Source of the DNA: Lathyrus oleraceus
Taxonomy: Eukaryota > Streptophyta > Magnoliopsida > Fabales > Fabaceae
DNA: 64,000 nucleotides
Assembly: GCF_024323335.1 (NCBI RefSeq)
Contig: NC_066583.1
Span: 361,466,377-361,530,376, forward strand
Reading direction: 5' to 3'
Position 1 is the stretch's first letter. Each line of letters starts with the position of its first letter. Under the pieces are notes generated by a model. The model saw only the letters and a list, made by a program, of their open reading frames with translations, was not told where the DNA came from and did not search any database. A program made the position numbers and the translations under genes. Below are positions 55,392-64,000 of this stretch, piece by piece.

Positions 55392-56387
55392 GCAATTTCC
55401 TTGGTGGTATTGCCTACTTTTCACCCTTGTTGTGTGATATTGTTATTTGTTATTTGACATATTTTTTGTACAATTTGGGATGACTGTATTGATTGTAATG
55501 TTTGAATTGCTTGATATACAATTGCTATTTGCTTTGGTGATCTCTGTGAGATGAGTTCTATACCCGAACTCGAGTGCACCTTAGGATAGGAGAATGGCAT
55601 AGTCTCGTCGACTTGTGTGGAGTATTCCTTAACAAGTTGACTTGCGAGTCCATTCACTTGGTGGAGGTCATGTTGGATTAATAATGTCACACAAGCTATT
55701 TGTGGTTAGGCATTATTCTTTCAATCATGTGCCTTAGAAGCCAAGGACCTTAGTTTACCAAGCCCATCCTGGCCTATTTTTAGGACGTAGTGCGGAGGTC
55801 GTTCAGATGTAAGATCTGATGCGATTGTTACGTGATACTACACTCATAAGAGTCTCTCTTAAGAATATTTTTGGAATACGAGTATTCGTTCCTCCGATAA
55901 TATTCGAAAGATGGGATGATGACTATGGGAACCTTTTGTAGAACATGTTCGGCAGGTTTAAACCCTAGTACACTCCCTTTGGGTGGTTCTTAACCGAGAC
56001 TCCATGCTCGTGACTCTCAACAACCCGTGATTCATGGTTGAGTCGTTCAGACAACCTTAATATCAATGGAACCTGGGTGTTGATAAGGTGAAGACCCTAA
56101 TCCACCAAAACGGATGGTTGATATTAAGGATGATTAAGCCGGTTCATGTACCGTTAATATCAATGGAACTTGGGTGTTGATAAGGTGAAAACCATAATCC
56201 ACCAAAATGGATGATTGATATTAAGGATACTATGAGCTTTCCCATGACCTTTGTCTGGTGTGATTTGCTTGATCCTTGAGTGTGATTGTTGCATTCATGC
56301 ATTCATGCATTCATCTGCATTCATATCATCAGAAAAATCAGAAAATTTTCAAGCAACTTAAAGGGTTTATTTGCAAAATTTTCAGAC
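55392..56387 (+). other. Leader of D with duplicated stem-loop
   Basis: It matches the C leader. The stem-loop occurs twice: arms CCTTAATATCAA at 56055-56066 with 56118-56129, and TTAATATCAAT at 56154-56164 with 56214-56224. C has one copy. Confidence 0.75.
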
Positions 56388-57836
56388 ATGGAAAGACCAA
56401 AAAGGCATATAAAGAAGTACAGCTTTCGACAACCCGATGTGAAAGAGTTAAGGAATCTGACATCTTATGTATTAGATCCCTTGGGTTTCAAAGCTCGTTA
56501 TGGGAAGCTTTTGCCTCTGTTGACTACTCAGGTTGATGAAGGGTTGATGAATACTTTGGCTCAGTTCTATGATCCTCTGTATCACTGCTTCTCTTTTCCG
56601 GACTTCCAACTATTGCCTACCTTGGAGGAGTATGCTCATCTTGTGGGTATTCCTATCTTGGATCAGGTGCCATTCAGTGGCTTAGAGAGTATTCCGACTG
56701 CTCGAGAGATCGCAGACTTGTTGCACATAGATGAATCCCTGATTGAAGCACATATGACAACCAAAGGTGGAATTCAAGGTCTTCCTTCTGAGTTCCTCAT
56801 TGCTCAAGCTACCGTTTATGGGAAGGCCATGAGTGAGGATGCCTTTGAGGCTTTATTTGTGCTGCTCATCTATGGTTTGGTATTGTTCCCCAACATTGAC
56901 AAATTTGTGGATGTGAACGCCATTAGGATCTTCTCTGTTCTTAATCCCGTTCTTACTCTGTTGGGTGATGCCTATTTCTCTTTGCATCTGAGGAATGCAA
57001 AGGGTGGAGGAGTTATTGTGTGCTGTTTGCCTCTGTTGTACAAGTGGTTTATTTCGCACTTGCCGCAGACGGTCGCTTTCAAGGAGAACAAGGGATGTCT
57101 ACGGTGATCTACGAGACTTATGTCTCTCACTAATGATGATATCTCTTGGTATGATCGCGTGTATGATACTGTTCAGATTATTGATTATTGTGGTGAATTC
57201 CCTAATATGCCTCTTCTTGGTACATGCGGTGGGATCAGCTACAATCCTATCTTAGCACGTCGTCAACTTGGGTTCCCCTTAAAGGATAAACCTCATAACA
57301 TTCTGTTAGAAGGTGTGTTCTTTCAGGAGGGTAAAGATCCCCAAGGTTTGAAAGCCAGGATGGTCCGCGCTTGGCGCAAGATTCATAAGAAGGGTAGAAA
57401 CGAGTTGGGTCCGAAGAACTACATTGCTTTGGAGCCATATACTTCTTGGGTCAGACAGAGAGCTTCTGAGTACCTTATGCCATATGATTATCCAAGACCT
57501 ACACCGTTGGTTATGGCTGGGCCTTCAACCCTCCCTAACCAAGGCGTAGAGGAGTTGAGAGAAGAAGACCTTTCACGTGCTTGGATCCGTGAAAGAGAAG
57601 AGTTGCTTCAACAGCTTAAGGAGAAGGACGCTCTGATAGAGTTTCTTGAGCATCAGGTGATCGATGATCCGAATGATACTTGGACTTCTCTGCTTCCTCA
57701 GTCTTCCAAATTCTGGAAGAGGAAGTATGATCGACTTGCTAAGGAGAAAGCGGATATGGAAGCAGCATATGAGAGAGAGATCAAGAAGCTTTGTGTATCT
57801 CGTCTTCCAGCATCTCGAGCTTCTAGGGATCCATAG
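56388..57836 (+). pseudogene. Ogre ORF1 of element D (one internal stop)
   Basis: 482 codons from MERPKRHIKKYSFRQPD to ASRASRDP, interrupted once by TGA at 57105-57107 where C has Trp (TGG). Globular domain at residues of about 10-330 (DPLYHCFSFPDFQLLPTLEEY; KGGIQGLPSEFLIAQATVY; LPLLYKWFISHLPQTVAF), then a coiled-coil C-terminus (REELLQQLKEKDALIEFLEH). Its ATG aligns with C at 24045. The frame is open upstream to 56286, but that part is not alike in C. Conservation of the protein between C and D suggests it was under selection when the elements were active. Function unknown. Confidence 0.85.
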
Positions 57837-58134
57837 GATGTCTATTTTCCTTTTCCTTTGTAATAATCAACAATGCTGTACTTCTTTGTTCCGAATATAT
57901 TCGATGAGATATTTTCCATATGCTATTAAATGCTTTAAATATTCAAAATTTGCAAATAATACCCTAAAAGTTCCTTGAAATAAAAACAAAGCATATGCAC
58001 AAGCATTGCACGCATCATTTTGCATAAGCAGGTTGTTCTGGTCTTCTTGTCTGTGGCCTAACTCTGTGCTCTTCATTTATTTTGAAGACAAGCTGACTCA
58101 CCGGTACTATACCAGAGCCAATTCTGCTAGAGTG
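57837..58134 (+). other. Spacer between ORF1 and gag (D)
   Basis: About 300 bp, homologous to 29906-30223. The last 129 bp read in frame into gag. No separate feature seen. Confidence 0.6.
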
Positions 58135-60561
58135 ATGGATCAGTTAGAACAAGAGAACAGAGAGCTGAAGGAAGAAGTTGCCCGATTGAGTGCTCTGATG
58201 GAGCAATTTTTGGCTGCTCAGAATCAACCTTCTCCACCTCCTGCAACTCCTCCCCAAAGGACCGTTATATCTGAAGTGGTGTCTTCAACTGTGCCAGCTG
58301 CCAGTGCCCATTTCACGCCGCATGCCATGCCAGCCAGGGTTTCCATGGGGTATGCCTCCAGGTTTCATGCCTGATCTTCCAACTCCTACCTTTGCTTCCA
58401 TGCCGGCATCTAGCCCGGTCCTTGCTATGCCTCCTCCTGTCGTGCATACCATTCCCAGGGTAGACGACACCATCTATCATTCTGAGCCGTCTGAGGGCCC
58501 AGATGTTAATGAGAAGATGGAAGCTATGAATGACCAATTCCTTGAGCTCCGAAAGGAATTGAAGACCCTCCGAGGGAAAGATCTGTTTGGCAAGTCTGCT
58601 GCCGAATTATGCCTGGTTCCCGGTGTGAAGATCCAGGTCAAATTCAAAGTCCCTGACTTTGAGAAGTATAAGGGGAACGCCTGCCCTCTCGCTCACCTGG
58701 TCATGTATGCCAGGAAAATGTCTACGCAGACTGATAATGATCAACTTCTGATTCATTATTTTCAGGATAGTTTGTCTGGTGCAACTCTTCGGTGGTATAT
58801 GAGCCTTGATAGTGCAAACATCCGATCCTTCAACGATCTTGACGAAGCCTACGTCAAGTAGTACAAGTATAATGTGGATATGGCTCCTGACCGTGATCAA
58901 CTCAGAGCCATGTCTCAGAAGGATAAAGAGACATTTAAGGAGTACGCCCAGAGGTGGCGAGAGTTAGCAACTCAGATTACTCCTCCGCTGGAAGAGAAAG
59001 AGATGACTAAGATCTTTTTGAAGACTCTTAGTTCATTTTACTATGAGCATGGGAGGAAGGTGTCTGCGAAGGACGTTTGTCTAAAGATGAAGGCTCTTCT
59101 AAACGATATGGGGCGTTTAAGAAGAAAGATGGGGAGGCGCATGCTGTGCAATCCCATGTTAAATCTAGAAGACCCTCTGCCAAGAGGAAGCCGGTGCGTC
59201 ATCAGCATCAGGTGGCTCATATAGCACCTGTTTTCCGAGATAATTCTCAGCAATATCAGCAGCCCAATAATCATTAGTATCAGCAACAACCTCAGTATCA
59301 ACAGCAACATCGTCCACAGCAACAGGCTTACCAGCCTCGTGGCAGCACCAGTAATCAGGCTAATCTGAATTATGATAGGAAAAAGATCACTTTTGATCCT
59401 ATTCCTATGTCATACGCTGAGCTATATCCCTCTTTATTAGAGCGGAAACTGATTACCCCGAGAGAGCCTCCGGCTGTACCAGCTAACCCGCAGTGGTGGT
59501 ACAAGCCCGATCAACATTGTGTTTATCATTCCGGTGCTTCGGGACATAATATTGAGAATTGCTATCCGTTGAAAACCAAGGTTCAAGACCTTATGCGATG
59601 CGGCATTCTGAGCTTCGAAGACTCAGGCCCCAATGTTACGAAGAACCCATTGCCCGAGCATGGGAAGTCGGTTAACATGGTCCAGGGTTGCCCTGGAAAA
59701 TATAAAGTCAAATATGTCAGCCATATTCGACAGTCATTGGTCGAGTTGCATCGTCTGCTGTGTGATTACAGTCATATGGAGCATGACCATGACAAATGCC
59801 GCATCTGCTCCATCAATAGGTTAGGTTGCCGCCAGGTACGAAGAGAACTTCAAGAGCTGTTGGATGAGGGTACTATAGAGATTCTTCAGAACAGAAATGT
59901 TGATGAAGATGAACCTGAGGTGAATGTGGTTTCTCCAGTGTTCAAGATTCTCGAGCCTGTTGTCATCCGTTATGATGGTAGCAAGCCGAAGGTTTCTCCT
60001 TCTTTGGTGATCAAGCCTGCAGGCCCTGTGCCTTATGCTTCAGATAGAGCAATTCCCTTCAGATACAATCCCGTTGCTGTAGAAGATGGGAAAGAAGTGC
60101 CATTGCCTTCTACCTCTGTGGTTAATATTGCTGACGTGAGCGGGTTGACCCGTAGTGGTCATGTGTTTTCTGCACCCCCGAAACCTCACGTTGCTTCTGA
60201 TTCTGCTGAGCGTCCGGTTGGGACTGCTGTGAATGTTCAGAATCCGGCACCTGTTGCCAAACCCTCCTCTGTACAAAAGACTCCTGCTTCTTCTGTTGGC
60301 CCAAGTGGCACTGTGAATGAAGAATGTGATGAGATGCTGAGGCTCATCAAGAAGAGTGAGTACAATGTTGTAGACCAACTTCTACAAACGCCGTCCAAGA
60401 TCTCCGTGCTATCTTTGCTTCTGAATTCAGAACCCCATAGGGAGGCTCTGCAGAAAGTATTGGACTTGGCATATGTTGATCATGATGTCACAATTGAACA
60501 GTTTGACAGTATTGTTGCTAACATTACTGCTTGCAACACTTTGAGTTTTTGTGACGTTGAT
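58135..60561 (+). pseudogene. gag: Gag region of element D
   Basis: Start MDQLEQENRELKEEVARL (coiled coil). A frame break lies near 58335, within ARVSMGYASR. The Retrotrans_gag-like domain (FKVPDFEKYKGNACPLAHLV; ANIRSFNDLDEAYVK) holds a TAG at 58859-58861. Near 59045-59100 about 60 bp present in C are missing and the frame changes. TAG at 59275-59277 lies in the Q-rich linker. From 59407 the frame is open through the zinc-knuckle-like CVYHSGASGHNIENC (about 59517) into protease. ATG 58135 is chosen by alignment with C. Confidence 0.83.
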
Positions 60562-61377
60562 CTCTCTGAGGAGGGAAGAGACCACAACATGGCTCTACAT
60601 ATTTCCATGAATTGCAAGACTGACGCCATGTCCAACGTGTTGGTGGATACTGGGTCATCTTTAAATGTATTTCCAAAGACCACTCTTTTGAGATTGTCAT
60701 ATCAGGGGCCTCCCATGAGGCAAAGTGGTGTTGTTGTGAAAGCTTTTGATGGGTCGCGTAAGACTGTGATTGGGGAAGTTGATCTCCCAATCAAGATTGG
60801 ACCAAGTGATTTCCAAGTTACCTTCCAGGTTATGGACATCCACCCATCTTATAGCTGTCTCCTTGGTAGACCATGGATTCACGAGGCTGGCGCCGTGACA
60901 TCCACCCAACACCAGAAGCTGAAATTCGTGAAGAATAAGAAACTGGTCGTGGTAGGGGGAGAAAAGGCTCTCCTTGTTAGCCACCTGTCTTCTTTCTCAT
61001 ATATTGATGCTGAGGATGAAGTTGGAACGCCTTTCCAAGCTTTGTCTATTGCTGAGCCAATTGAGAAGAAGTCTCCTTCATTTGCTTCCTACCGTGATGC
61101 GAAACTGGCCATTGAATGTGGTGCAGTTGCTGGTTTAGGGAAGATGATTGAGCTTGAAGACAACAAGTCCCGGGCTGGCATTGGCTATTCTTCTGGGGCA
61201 TTCAACGAGCAAGGGCTGTTCAAGAGTGGAGGTTTCATCCATGCTGATCAAGCCGAAGAAGCTGCTGCTATTCTGGAAGAGGATATAGAGGACTTGAGCA
61301 ACTTTGTTATCCCTGGCGGGATCTGCCACAATTGGGTCGCTGTGGATGTTCCTACGGTCATTCATAAGTCAGCGTAA
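60562..61377 (+). pseudogene. pro: Aspartic protease region of element D
   Basis: It belongs to the 656-codon open stretch 59407-61377, so this domain itself is unbroken. Active site LVDTGSSLNVFPKT (about 60642), body VTFQVMDIHPSYSCLLGRPW, C-terminus VIPGGICHNWV...VHKSA ending at the stop before the intron. It should be released from Gag-Pro by itself; upstream breaks prevent translation from the gag start. Confidence 0.87.
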
Positions 61378-61638
61378 TTTGTTCACTTTGTTCAAAACCC
61401 TTCTCCCATGTCAAAAGGAGAAGTGATGACATTGTTGGCAGCATATATACAATGATATTTCATTCAATTATTGCATTGTTAAACATTTGTTTTTCCATTT
61501 GTTTTCACTTTTTGCTTTTGCATGAAATCAGTGATCACAAAAAACCCTAAAAACAAGAATAAAAGCAATCTTTTCATCTGCATAATGATTTGTTTGTTTA
61601 AATTCTAAAGCTTTTTATTATCCAAAATCATTATGCAG
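61378..61638 (+). other. Ogre-type intron (D)
   Basis: 261 bp, T/A-rich, ending ATTATGCAG at 61638. Same position as in B and C. Confidence 0.75.
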
Positions 61639-63340
61639 GTTGATTCTAAAACCCATTGAACATAATGATCCAACGCCATCTCCCAATTTTGAATTCACTG
61701 TATTCGAGGCAGAGGAAGATGATGTTGAAGGAATTCCTGATGAGATTACCCGTCTACTTGAGCACGAAGAGAAGATCATTCAGCCGCATCTCGAAGATCT
61801 GGAAACAGTCAACTTGGGGTCTGAAGATTGTATTCGTATGGTGAAGATTGGGGCACTTCTTGAAGAGTCTATCAAGAAGGGGTTGATCAGTCTGCTACGA
61901 TAATATTCAAATATCTTTGCTTGGTCGTATGAAGACATACCGGGTTTAGATACAAATATTGTGCAACATTTCCTGCCTTTGAAGCCTGAGTGTGTGCCTG
62001 TGAAGCAGAAGCTCAGAAGAACTCATCCAGATATGGCAGTGAAGATCAAAGAGGAAGTTCAGAAGCAAATTGATGCGGGGTTTCTGGTGACTTCTACATA
62101 TCCTCAATGGGTGGCCAATATTGTGCTTGTACCTAAGAAGGACGGAAAAGTCCGTATGTGTGTTGATTACAAAGATTTGAATAAGGCTAGTCCGAAAGAT
62201 GATTTCCCTCTGCCACACATTGATATGTTGGTAGACAATACAGCCAAATTCAAAGTCTTTTCGTTTATGGACGGATTTTCCGGATATAATCAAATCAAGA
62301 TGGCACCCGAAGATATGGAGAAGACAACATTCATCACACCTTGGGGAACATTCTGTTATTGAGTGATGCCCTTCGGTCTGAAGAACGCCGGAGCCACGTA
62401 TCAACGAGCTATGACTACCTTGTTTCATGATATGATGCACAAGGAGATAGAGGTCTATGTTGACGATATGATTGCTAAGTCCCGAACAGAGGTTGAACAT
62501 GTTGAGCATTTGTTGAAGCTATTTCAGCGTTTGAGGAAGTACAAGCTTCGTCTGAATCCAAACAAATGTACATTTGGAGTCCGTTCCGGCAAGTTGTTGG
62601 GTTTCGTTGTCAGCGAGAGAGGTATTGAGGTTGATCCTGCAAAGGTCAAAGCAATACAAGAAATGCCTGCACCCAAAACTGAGAAGCAAGTCCGAGGTTT
62701 TCTTGGCCGCTTGAACTATATTTCCAGATTTATATCCCACATGACTGCCACATGTGCGCCGATATTCAAGCTCCTCCGGAAAGATCAGTCTCATGGTTGG
62801 ACCGAGGATTGCCAGAAAGCTTTCGACAGTATCAAAGATTATCTGTCTGAACCTCCAATCTTGTCTCCGCCTGTAGAAGGAAGACCTCTGATCATGTATC
62901 TAACTGTTCTTGAAGACTCGATGGGTTGTGTACTCGGTCAGCAAGATGAATCAGGGAAGAAAGAATTTGGTATCTACTACCTCAGTAAGAAGTTTACTAA
63001 TTGTGAGTCTCGGTACTCTATGCTTGAGAAGACGTGTTGTGCTTTGGCTTAGGCTGCTAAGCGTTTGCGCCAGTACATGATAAATCATACAACTTGGTTG
63101 ATATCCAGAATGGATCCAATCAAGTATATCTTCGAGAAGCCTGCTTTAACTGGGAGGATTGCCCGTTGGCAGATGTTGTTGTCTGAGTATGATATCAAGT
63201 ATCGAGCTCAGAAAGCTATTAAAGGTAGTATCTTGGCTGATCACTTAGCGCACCAGCCGATTGAAGATCATCAGTCTATTCAGTACGACTTCCCAGATGA
63301 GGAGATTATGTATTTGAAGATGAAAGATTGTGATGTGCCT
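61639..63340 (+). pseudogene. pol: Reverse transcriptase and first RNase H of element D
   Basis: One frame with three stops: TAA 61901-61903 (GAA in C), TGA 62360-62362 (CGA in C) and TAG 63050-63052 (TGG in C). RT motifs: VRMCVDYKDLNKASPKDDF, FMDGFSGYNQIKM, MPFGLKNAGATYQRAM and the catalytic YVDD (about 62456). First RNase H follows (IYYLSKKFTNCESRYSML), with the same LTVLEDS start lacking a clear catalytic Asp context. No frameshift seen in this domain. Confidence 0.88.
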
Positions 63341-63769
63341 ATACTTGATGAAGGTGCGGAACCTGGTTCCGGATGGACGATGGTGTTTGATGGCGCTGTG
63401 AATCAGTATGGAAATGGAATTGGGGCAGTGATCATTACTCCTCAGGGTACACATATTCCGTTTACAACAAGGTTAACTTTCAATTGCACGAATAATATGG
63501 CTGAGTATGAGGCCTGTATTATGGGATTGGAAGAGTGCATTGATCTGAGGATCAAGCATCTTGATGTGTATGGTGATTCGGCCCTGGTTGTCAATCAGAT
63601 CAAGGGTGAGTGGGAGACGAATCAGCCTGGTCTCATTCCGTATAGAGATTATGCGAGGAGGATTTCAACGTTCTTTACAGAAGTTGACTTTCATCATATT
63701 CCTCGAGAAGATAATCGGATGGCAGATGCGCTTGCTACGCTTGCTTCAATGATTGTGGTCAAGTATTGG
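63341..63769 (+). pseudogene. Second (archaeal-type) RNase H of element D
   Basis: WTMVFDGAVNQYGNGIGAVI (Asp at 63389), NNMAEYEACIMGLEECI (Glu), DVYGDSALVVNQIKGEW (Asp) and HIPREDNRMADALATLAS (Asp): a complete catalytic set with no stop. It removes RNA from RNA-DNA hybrids. Marked pseudogene only because the surrounding polyprotein is broken. Confidence 0.82.
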
Positions 63770-64000
63770 AATGAAGTTCCCAATATTGCCGTGATGCGCT
63801 TGGATAGACCAGCCCACGTATTTGCAGTTGAAGAAGTCAATGATGACAAGCCTTGGTATTTTGATATCAAGAATTTCCTCCAGAACCAGGTATACCCGCC
63901 TGGGGCATCTGTGAAAGATAGGAAAACTCTGAGAAGGTTGTCAGGCAATTTCTACCTCAGTGGTGAAGTGCTGTACAAGAGAAATTTTGACATGGTTTTG
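63770..64000 (+). pseudogene. int: Integrase N-terminus of element D, runs off the window
   Basis: It continues the pol frame to the last base (MRLDRPAHVFAVEEVNDDKPWYF...YKRNFDMVL), matching 35949-36160 of C. The zinc finger and catalytic core lie beyond the window. Confidence 0.82.

Larger units (their letters stand above)
50164..64000 (+). mobile_element. Element D: Ogre retrotransposon, 5' 13.8 kb
   Basis: LTR 50164-55367, PBS 55374-55391, leader, ORF1, gag-protease, intron, RT to start of integrase; the window ends inside the element. It is the least damaged Ogre here: reading frames are open except for six stops and two frame breaks, five of the stops being C-to-T or G-to-A type. It is inserted in the integrase of element E; the base run before it is CGCAC, the expected 5-bp duplication. 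Confidence 0.92.

Overview
The window is plant nuclear DNA made of nested LTR retrotransposons. I see no host gene, tRNA, rRNA or cellular promoter. The dominant family is Ty3/gypsy of the Tat clade, Ogre type. The support is long LTRs of 3.4-5.2 kb, a primer-binding site matching a tRNA-Arg 3' end (TGGCGACTCTGCTGGGGA), an extra ORF1 upstream of gag, an intron between protease and reverse transcriptase, and a second RNase H between the first RNase H and integrase. A SIRE/Maximus-like Ty1/copia LTR is also present. This mix suggests a large-genome legume, most likely tribe Fabeae (Pisum, Vicia, Lathyrus). The species is inference.

Layout. 1-2802 and 16835-17206 are two halves of one old Ogre-like 3' LTR (element A). 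It was split by element B (2803-16834), a complete insertion with a 5-bp target duplication (CCCCG). B has two 3387-bp LTRs differing at about 13 positions by eye, a PBS and a purine-rich tract. It lacks ORF1, nearly all of gag-protease, and RT/RNase H; only coding stubs remain. Its 3' UTR of about 4.9 kb is full of hairpin-forming tandem repeats. 17207-18340 is a 63-bp tandem array. 18341-19290 is a reverse-strand SIRE-like LTR. 19291-41842 is element C, an Ogre with truncated 5' and 3' LTRs and decayed ORF1, gag, protease, RT, RNase H, second RNase H and integrase. Its ORF1 is split by a 4405-bp solo LTR (element F, 24151-28555) flanked by CAAGG duplications. 41868-43089 is a reverse-strand Ogre LTR fragment. 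43090-50163 is element E, a different Tat-clade element, decayed. Its integrase is cut by element D (50164 to beyond the window), an Ogre with a 5204-bp 5' LTR and fairly well preserved ORF1, gag-protease, intron and RT to integrase start.

How it works together. C- and D-like elements encode, or once encoded, the capsid, protease, RT, RNase H and integrase. B keeps only sequences needed in cis and was probably moved in trans by such relatives recently.

The most interesting signal is RNA-like structure. (1) A block of consecutive hairpins in the LTRs of A, B, F and D keeps pairing while both arms change. (2) An array of about 41 mini-hairpins in the B 3' UTR has an almost constant CGGTAA loop and changing stems. 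(3) Three stem-loops follow the integrase stop codon in both B and C. (4) A long stem-loop in the 5' leader of C is duplicated in D. All coding regions here carry stops or frameshifts and are pseudogenes.
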